64,000 bases of DNA from Ulva prolifera. Its lineage: Eukaryota; Chlorophyta; Ulvophyceae; Ulvales; Ulvaceae. The stretch lies in NCBI GenBank assembly GCA_023078555.1, contig CM041203.1:5664538-5728537 (forward strand), written 5' to 3'. How positions within the stretch are numbered: the first letter of the stretch is position 1; every line of letters starts with the position of its first letter. This document shows, piece by piece, positions 57,101-64,000 of this stretch. Position numbers and translations under genes: made by a program. The notes under the pieces were generated by a model. That model ran no database searches, was not told the DNA's origin, and worked only from the letters and a program-made list of their open reading frames with translations.

Positions 57101-58779
57101 GGTGCTCACGTTCAGATCTCCTGTGTGCACGCCACTGCCACTGCACGGCGGGAAGGGGCGCCGCACCGTTTCGGACCGGGTTGAGCTCGAGGAGCAGCTG
57201 GGCCACCTCCTTCTCGTCCATGCTGGGCTGCGTGTCGTCGAGGCCGGGCTCGGCGGCGGGGGTGCCAGTGGCGGGGGGGCGCGCCACCCTCATGCCTTTT
57301 CTACTCACCGACGGGCCGACCACGAACTGAGCTGCAAATCCGCTCATATCACGGCGACGGCGCCGTGGAGCCTGTGATCTAGGCTTTGTCGGGATGGCAA
57401 CGGTGATCGGTGACTGTGGAGCGGCGGAGCTGGGTCCTGCGTTGCCCTGGTCGACACTGGGCTGATGTCGGGGCTTCTCGGGAAAGTGCGGCGGGAAGGC
57501 GTCGCGGGGCTGCAGCGGCGCTGGGACCGGCGGTTCTTCTAGTTTGATGGCGATATTCTGCGCTGGAGCGGGGGGCTGGAGTGCGGCGGGGACTGCGTTA
57601 GCGGTGGAGTGAGTGGGAAGAGCGTGGGGACCGTTGAACGGTGTCGCTGGAGCGGACACGTGCGCGAAGAGTGCTTGCAAGGTGGCGTTGTCGATTCGCG
57701 CGTTGTCTAACCTCGCCAAATCCGTGCGCATTGTATTAAGTCGATCCAATGGAAGAGCCGGGGCGGGAAGCTGCTGCATGGCTGACGCAGCTTGCATAGG
57801 CCCGCAGCCAGGTCCTGCTGGTCCGACGTCGAGTGGAATGCCGCCAGACTCGGTTGCGGGGGTGTGATTAACCTGAAAAGAGTAAGAATCGATGTTAGTG
57901 GAGTGTATGTGATGTAATTGGAGGCCGCGCTCCGACTGCAGCACGTGCCGTTGGTCTGGCCGTTCGCAGTGATGTGCGGCTTATGCCTGCGAAGTGCGCA
58001 ACGGACGAAGACTAACGGCACACCATTGCAGGCGAGACGGCATTCACGAGGACATTATACGACTGTGAACAGCGGATAGCTTACGCAGACAACGTTGGGC
58101 GAGCCGTGCACAACTGCGATCGGCAAGGCCCGTTGCTAAACTGCTTCCTCCACGAGGACAAGGAGACAGGTTGAGATTGTCAGATTGTAGCTACTGTGCG
58201 ATGTTTTCCTGTTGGAGCTGTGGGGACGCTGTCTGTCGATTGCCGATCGCGTCAACCAGAGCTTCCTCGCAACGAGGCGCATGTACAGTCCGTGCAGCGC
58301 TGGCAACGTACATCAACAGTGCATTGCAGCATACACGAATAATAAACCACACTGGCGAGAGCCACTGGAGGGCAGCCAGGAGGCGTGCATGTATGCGAAA
58401 CACGCGGCAGCACAGGTCAAGGATAAAGCAGGCATGTAACATTTGAGTGAAGCGCATGACATTCACTTTAATCCCCATGCAAGCCCATTTCAGCACTGAA
58501 TATACAGTTTCCAGACACAGTACATGTGCGGGTGTTACTGAACGCGCGGTGGAATCATACCTTGATGTGAATGGTTGCTACGCGAAAGGTGAATGAATTC
58601 CTGAGGGAACGTCCTGGCTTGTAGATCTACAGAAAAGAGAAAATGTATGTTACGAGATCTTTCTGATTGCAACGGGATGTGCGCTGAAGAGTTGTCCACA
58701 ACGGCGACCAAAGTGCAGGATGTCGTTCCGCCCTCGGCTTCGACAGGCCACTAAGGTCGACGCAATTGACAAAAATGAA
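54172..58779 (-). CDS. Gene Y: Ala/Pro-rich protein, C-terminal five exons
   Basis: Minus-strand exons 58779-58654, 58626-58561, 57872-57167, 56345-55708 and 55095-54172 (TGA) join in phase (0, 0, 1, 0) to give 2460 nt. The first two encode a compact segment (FIFVNCVDLSGLSKPRAERH; YKPGRSLRNSFTFRVATIHI) that may be the end of a folded domain. The third is Pro-rich with a basic RRRRRD patch, then VAQLLLELNPVRNG. The fourth starts HSPSSTTASEGKKSLPESP, then long Ala/Pro stretches with a helical KREELARLFRHA. The fifth has QKRQLIWEELMDRERRLRAA and then Ala-rich sequence to KRARSI. Donors GTATGA, GTGCGG, GTGTGC; acceptors TTTTCAG, TGCAG, TGTAG. The gap 58653-58627 would be an intron of only 27 nt. 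Basic patches and disorder suggest a nuclear regulatory protein, an inference. More exons lie upstream. Confidence 0.65.
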
Positions 58780-60457
58780 CTAGATTCATCATAAAGCATT
58801 AGTCGGTTGCAGCTGGACACGCACGGAAGGGGGCAGCGACGTGCCTGTGAAAACAAGTGCACAACCACCTCGTGAGGTTGGCTGCTAGTACATAATAGAG
58901 CATGATACCGCAGACAAGTTCAACTGCCAATACAGTTCAGCCGGCGTTTGTTAGGCTGCTGCCGGGCTGCTGTGCGGCCCATCTGTACGTCCGCGGCGTG
59001 GATCAATTGTTCGTGTTAGTAAATGTACATGCATGAGTTCCCACACGTACACTCGCACTGCCATGACGGTTCCTCTTGGCACATCTCGAACACCCGAACA
59101 GTGGTCAGTCTGTTGACACAGCTCACACATCATCCGACGCTGCAAGGCAGCGTTAAGTACCCGTGTGGACGTAGCCCTTCTTTCGCCTGTGCCGCCTCGC
59201 GGATCTCATGCCAGTTTCCGACATATGTGGCTACACGCTTACATGTTCTGCAGCCGTGTAAATCCGAAGCACATCACGGCTGTGAGCTCCAGATCCCTCG
59301 CCGGAGCTCCCACGCCACCAGTTGCGGCGACGATGCCCTGCACGTTGCGCTGATGATTTCGAATGCTCGTGGTTATTCAGTACCGTAGCGGCAGCTCACG
59401 CGTGCAGCGATGGCTGCTAGGCGGCTCCATCTGCCCGTACGTTTGCGGCGGCGGTGGCTCAAGGACAATTCGTATCATACGCGGCGGTGCTGCGTGCACA
59501 CGTGCCAGCACGCTCGACATCTCGACGCGCAGCCCATCGGAGCTTGTGGCTGTGGTTTGCGAAAACCTATCCGACCGTCCGTGGCGTACGTGACTGCAGG
59601 TCTTTTGTAAACCATATGGCTGTGCTCGTATATTGATCTTCTGTGACGAATACCCACCATGGCCGCTTGCGACGCCTGCGACACCGCACGACTGTCGTCA
59701 CAGTGCGCTCCTTGGCCTCGACGGGAAGTCGCGCGCCGTCTGTGATTTCTCGTCGTCGCGATCCGGCGTACGCGATCGGCGGGGGCGCGGTGCGATGTGC
59801 GCCGCAGGGGTGTGCGCGTATACATGCAGCGGCGCGCTGTTCGCAGTGGAACAAGCGTGGGGCGCTTCATGCATGGTGGAGGGTGCTGATGTCATGCGGG
59901 AGTGACACGTACTTCCCACCCCGTCACTGCGCGCAATCTTCCGCCGCATGTGAGGGTGCAAACAGTTCCGATTGGCAAGATCGGGTATTCCATGGTTCAC
60001 AGCAACGCCGCTGCTTGCTCATCGCGGCGTGATCTCCCGAGACTTCCCGGAAATCAGGGGCGTGCTCCTGCACGCGACCTCCGAAACACACTGAAGGACT
60101 CGATGCCGAGTCAGCAAGGGTTTGAGCAGCTCCACGAATTGGAAGATACCCATAGCAGCATTGGTAGCGCTTGCCCGGCGATGACGTCTCGGCCGAGCTC
60201 GGGTGTGCGCACGCTTCGTTTGCCTGCCTGAGCACTGTGTGAGCTGGCGCGCATGCATGCGTGCGTGTGAAGCCTCGACGCCAACGAGGGCGCCCCAGCA
60301 GCGTGACCTCGCCGCAGGTGTGCTAGCGCTGTATGATCAATGTACGTTCCAATACACGCTAGTTTCTTATCTCCACTCGCGTGATCAAGGATCCACGTGT
60401 TAGGATATGGCGATCGATCCGGGTGTGCCAGATTGAAGCGTTGCATATTGTACAGAC

Positions 60458-60700
60458 CTGTGGATATGTAGATTGGACGATCGTGCAGGGCGTTTCGATG
60501 GGTTCGAGGCTGGCGGTATGTTGATGCATGCCACCACATATTGGACAACTGACATCTGGTGCGAGGCCTGCGTCGCATTTTATCCGGCCTAGCTCTGGCG
60601 GAAGGCGCCGAGTAGACACGATAATTTTCTGGCCTATCTTGGCATCGGCTTTGTAGGAACATTGTGTGCATGGCAGGCTTAGCGCTAGCGGACATGTCAG
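60458..60700 (-). CDS. Probable gene Y exon with zinc-ligand cysteines
   Basis: An 81-codon minus-strand segment begins LTCPLALSLPCTQCSYKADA after an acceptor (GTAGCAG) and ends at CAG|GTCTGT, phase 0 at both ends. It has a CTQC pair and a CPICGGMHQH cluster, plus Cys 42 and 72, a spacing that suggests zinc coordination, and a basic STRRLPPELGR stretch. A preceding segment to 60773 (ending STAC at donor GTATGC, phase 0) reads in phase into it. No family is recognised. Orientation and distance suggest it is an upstream exon of gene Y. Confidence 0.45.
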
Positions 60701-60772
60701 CTGCTACGCTTGCGCACATGCACATGCGTGAGCGTCAGTGAATTCCTCGATCAATAGGTGCGTCCGGCATAC

Positions 60773-60930
60773 ACATGCCGTGGAATCAAGACTTCGTGGT
60801 TCCCGGCCCGAGGTGAGCATGATGAGCTGATGATCCTGAAGCGTGGCATTGACACAGTCGGGTAAAGGCACGATTTGGCAACGGCTTTTGTTGGTGTGCA
60901 TGCTGTTGGAATATCTGTTTGACGGCTTCT
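60773..60930 (-). CDS. Probable exon upstream of the Cys-rich exon
   Basis: The minus-strand segment contains RCQIVPLPDCVNATLQDHQL, then IMLTSGREPRSLDSTAC at a GTATGC donor in phase 0 with the exon at 60700. The two Cys at its start and one at the end add to the zinc-ligand-like series. The 5' limit is uncertain. Confidence 0.35.
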
Positions 60931-61455
60931 TACCCAGGGCCATGCATATGGTCTATGAGTTTGACATCAACTGCGTGCGCTCAAAGCGCCTCGGCAACAC
61001 TGCAGCGTGGACCACCCGTTCTTGTGCGACATGGAGCATGTATCAGCGGCTAGAGCATGTGTACGTGTTGGTGTGCGAACGCTCTGGTCACCGAACGGTG
61101 TGTCTGTGGAGCAACTCCCCGGTGTCAGCACGGAGTGAGGGATTCTCATTCGGCACGGCTCGATGAGCCAGCGCAGCCATGACGGAGCAAGCGATCCAAA
61201 TCACCGATCAGTTGGAAAGCGGCGTCAAGGATCGATACAAACAGGCAGACCATCACAACTGCGACAGCACGCAGTAGAATTGCCCAGCGCATCTATCTGT
61301 GGACCCACGGGACAAAGAACAACAAGGTGTGTTTCGGATATTATTTTGAGCAATGAGCATTGTATATGCCGGAATGTTTGATGGAATTGGAGTTGAGCGG
61401 CATCTTTCTGCAGTCGCACCTGTGCCCCTTTCGGCACAGGTGCTTCCAGGTTTAC

Positions 61456-61697
61456 CTGTCAGCTGAGAGACTCTGCACCAGGCCCTGGATCGTACCACAA
61501 AGCTGATGCAGTGGATAAGCAGCGGGAATCCAACAGCAAACTGGGCTTTGGCGCTCTGGTATCGGGTGCAACGAGATGGGGCCATGCAGGCGCTGCCTAT
61601 ACAGGTCCTGGGCCAGGTGTGCTTCGCATGTCGCAGCTGCATCGCACTTCTGGTCATTGTGCAATGATAATGTAGATGCCTTAGGTTCCCGATACAC
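61456..61697 (-). CDS. Candidate first known exon of gene Y
   Basis: From acceptor ACAG at 61698 to donor AG|GTAAAC at 61455, an 80-codon frame contains YREPKASTLSLHNDQKCDAA and LYRQRLHGPISLHPIPERQ. The donor is the best consensus match in the area (CAG|GTAAAC). The link to the next exon (somewhere in 61225-61437, where IISETHLVVLCPVGPQIDA is readable) is not phase-resolved. Family unknown. Confidence 0.4.
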
Positions 61698-61976
61698 CTG
61701 TCGCGATCGCCTTTCCCGTGTGAGGATGTAACAGCAACATCCGTCTCGTGTGACAATTTACAGTGGTGGCGCTGCAACGAGAAGCACACTGATGAGGCTA
61801 AGCCAAGCAGCGAAGTCTGCTTCGCAATACACACAGTGTACTGCTACTGGTAGCTCTGATAGCTCTGGTGAATTCCAGTGTAACACAGTCCGCTGCAGCA
61901 TGGAAACTGTGCAGACGTCCTGAAAGCATTTGCGTAATGGCCTCGGCAGCTGGTTGATCTGTACCTCACTGTTCAG

Positions 61977-63825
61977 GTGAATACGGAGCGTCCCCATCAT
62001 CCTTGGCTGCACCTAGTTTCTCGAGAGCAGAAACCTCTTCGAACTTTGCGCCATCCGCTGCTGGCAAGGCATCATCTTCACCGGCACAACAGCCTCCTGG
62101 GCCTGGGGCATACCACCACGAATCGCAGCATCGCAGCAGAGGCGGCCTCGAGTGGCTGGACGCCCCTCGAACCGGCCATCACTCAGCATTTAAGTCTGTC
62201 TCCCGGAAGACCGAGTTTGATGGCCGCCACACTGCCCCTCCTCCGGGCTCATACGAGCTCAGCAAGGCGCGTACTTTGTCTGACCTGAGGTCTCTGCTTA
62301 CAAAAAATCTTCACTCACCTGTATCCACCACACGCTGTTCAATTCCGCAGGGACTGCCATGCGCTTATCTGATGGTGAGGTCTCAGGCTCAACGAGGCCA
62401 ACGCTGCCATATTTTCTGGCAGTTTTGGCGGTGCGCCTGCATACATAATTGAAGTCTCACGGCTGTCAGTGCTTCAGCACTGCATAGTTGCTGTTGAAGG
62501 CTACAGCTTGCTATCGGTCCGTGCATATCCATCGGTCCACGCCAACAGCGGAGATGGCCGTGGCTCAACCACAAGTAGCCTCAAAGGCCAGCTCGCCTGC
62601 CTATAGGCAGACAAGGGGCCCGGCCGCTGCGTGACTGTTGCAGTGTCTCACGTGGCCGTACCACCGCACCCGTCTCAGGCACCTGGGCACTGGATCCGAG
62701 GCACGACCGGTGCTTCCATCCTGCCATCTCTGCTGCGTGTCTCCATCCTTGAGCGCAGCTGAGGCTCGTCCACAGCGGATGCTGCTAGGCTGCACCGCAT
62801 GCTTGATCATGCAGCAGGGCCACGCAGCAATTCAGCTCAAAGTCCGGCCAGATGTACCGAATCTGCGTCGTCAGCGCTCCTTCTGGGTAGCGCTGCCGCA
62901 AGAGTCATGGCAGCACCTCGAGCCAGAGAGCGCGCCCGGGGCCTTTGTTCCATCCGAGCGTGGTGTGCAGGCGTGGGGCGCCGAGGAGGCGCAACGCACG
63001 CACTTCAAGAACCACTCTTCGCGGGGGTTCTCGTACGCCACCACGCCACCCGCCGTCGGCCCCGCGAGCCTGATTTTCCCGCACGACCCGCCGGTGAGCT
63101 ACGGCCGTGCCCCGGGGCCCGGCACGTACGACCTCCAGGCCGCGCTGTCCCTACACCGCAAGGTCGAAGCCCGGTTCGAGTCGCAGTCGGCGGCGTTCCA
63201 CCCGCCAACGGCGCCGCCGCGGCCGCGGCGGGTGCCGGGCGCCGTCAAACTGTCCGCGCCGCAGCCGGGGGCGCTGCTGGTGGCGGACGTGGGGGCACAG
63301 GAGGCGGATGGCGCGGCAGCAGGCGCGAGAGCACAGCCGGGTCCGGGTCCGGGGGAGTACGAGTCACATGTGGCCAAGGTGGCGATAGATCCGGCGCGTG
63401 GCGCCACGGCGCCGTTCGTGAGCACAGTGCGGCCCGCCCCGCCTCCACGGGTTGCTGCAACGAGCCTTGCATCCCGTCGCATTCCACCCCTGACGCCCAG
63501 AGATGTGTTGATCTGATGGCCCCATCACTCAAGGGCTTACAGAGGTCTGCCACCGGCTGTGTGGGTGCGCCTGTGGGAATGTTTCGGGTATCAGAGGGGG
63601 CCAGGGTTTTCGAGCGGACTGCAAGTACGTGGGCACTGCAATGATGTAGCTCAGCGCGACGGTGCGTGCTGTTGTGACTGCACTTCGTGTCTACAGGTGG
63701 CCAAGTCGGCCCTGATGGACCCGCAGTCGTTCCGGAACCTCCCACCGGGGCCGGCGTACTATGACCCGCGCAAGCCCGCGCCCCACAGCAGCTTCCACCT
63801 CAACGCCCGCAAGCGCTTCCTATGA
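61977..63825 (+). CDS. Sperm-tail PG-rich-repeat (SHIPPO/STPG-type) axonemal protein
   Basis: Three plus-strand coding blocks contain the PGPGxY-type repeats that define this family, whose members associate with flagellar and ciliary microtubules. Block one, 61977 (acceptor TTCAG) to about 62289, has PPGPGAYHHE and PPPGSYELSKA. Block two, about 62903-63417, has APGPGTYDLQA and GPGPGEYESHVA, and ends APF at a GTGAGC donor in phase 0. The last, 63697-63825, starts VAKSALMDPQ after TCTACAG, contains LPPGPAYYDPRK and ends FHLNARKRFL then TGA. That final join is in phase. The first exon begins with two bases of a codon, so at least one upstream exon exists but was not found, and the 62290-62902 intron structure is unresolved. 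Divergent from gene Y. Confidence 0.8.
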
Positions 63826-64000
63826 GCGCGCCCCGGTGCATGCACTGATGCGCTGGAACTGAGATCCTCCAGGGCTCGTCCGCGCAGAGCCGCCCCCTGT
63901 CGGCCGCTCCGCTAGCTGCAGTAACCAGGGTGTTCTCTTATCTGTTGTGGTCCTGCACCGGACGGGGAAGCTGCGGCACGTCTGACTCTGGCTGACTCAA
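63826..64000 (+). other. 3' flank of the PG-rich-repeat gene
   Basis: GC-rich 3' UTR or flank. No clear polyadenylation signal (AATAAA or TGTAA) is present before the window ends. Confidence 0.4.

Noticed and set aside
1..64000. CRISPR array, phage or bacterial defence system
   Set aside because: Direct repeats here are tandem without unique spacers, and the introns and U2 snRNA show the DNA is eukaryotic.

Overview
This window is nuclear DNA from a eukaryote. It carries a spliceosomal U2 snRNA gene, coding regions split by GT-AG introns, and several retrotransposon and DNA-transposon families. A gene at the right end encodes a sperm-tail PG-rich-repeat (SHIPPO-type) protein, an axoneme-associated family, so the organism very probably builds flagella. 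GC-rich, alanine- and proline-rich coding exons beside CpG-poor repeat DNA would suit a unicellular alga or similar flagellated protist. I cannot name the lineage.

Layout. 0.1-1.4 kb: a long, disordered Q/S/P/H-rich exon on the minus strand. 1.4-8 kb: no confident gene; one ORF of uncertain status, a zinc-finger-like minus ORF, a pair of ~80-bp inverted repeats and a repeat-family-A copy. 8.0-8.2 kb: U2 snRNA (minus). 11.1-16.8 kb: a six-exon minus-strand gene (gene X, 730 codons from the first supported Met) whose phases agree at every junction. 17-54 kb: repeat-dominated, with LINE remnants and a dense cluster of LINE 3' stubs (27.9-41 kb), a small hAT-like MITE family, repeat families A, B and C, long homopolymeric C/G runs, a 96-bp tandem array, strongly CpG-depleted blocks, and unusually long spacer-free palindromes (23.5-24.2 and 31.2 kb). 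Possible short-exon genes are hidden here, notably 48.5-50.4 kb minus. 54.2-61.7 kb: a multi-exon minus-strand gene (gene Y) with a phase-consistent Ala/Pro-rich C-terminal part and probable Cys-rich upstream exons. 61.98-63.83 kb: the PG-rich-repeat gene on plus, divergent from gene Y.

The host genes share an architecture: minus-strand low-complexity exons with modest introns, flanking a transposon graveyard. No operon or gene-cluster logic is visible, and I found no CRISPR, phage or clearly novel enzymatic system. The most unusual signals are structural: the palindromes, a 689-bp CpG-free stretch, and retro-insertions sharing one target site in opposite orientations. Exon calls are by eye from frame, splice consensus and phase, with no homology search, so short-exon genes are likely under-called.
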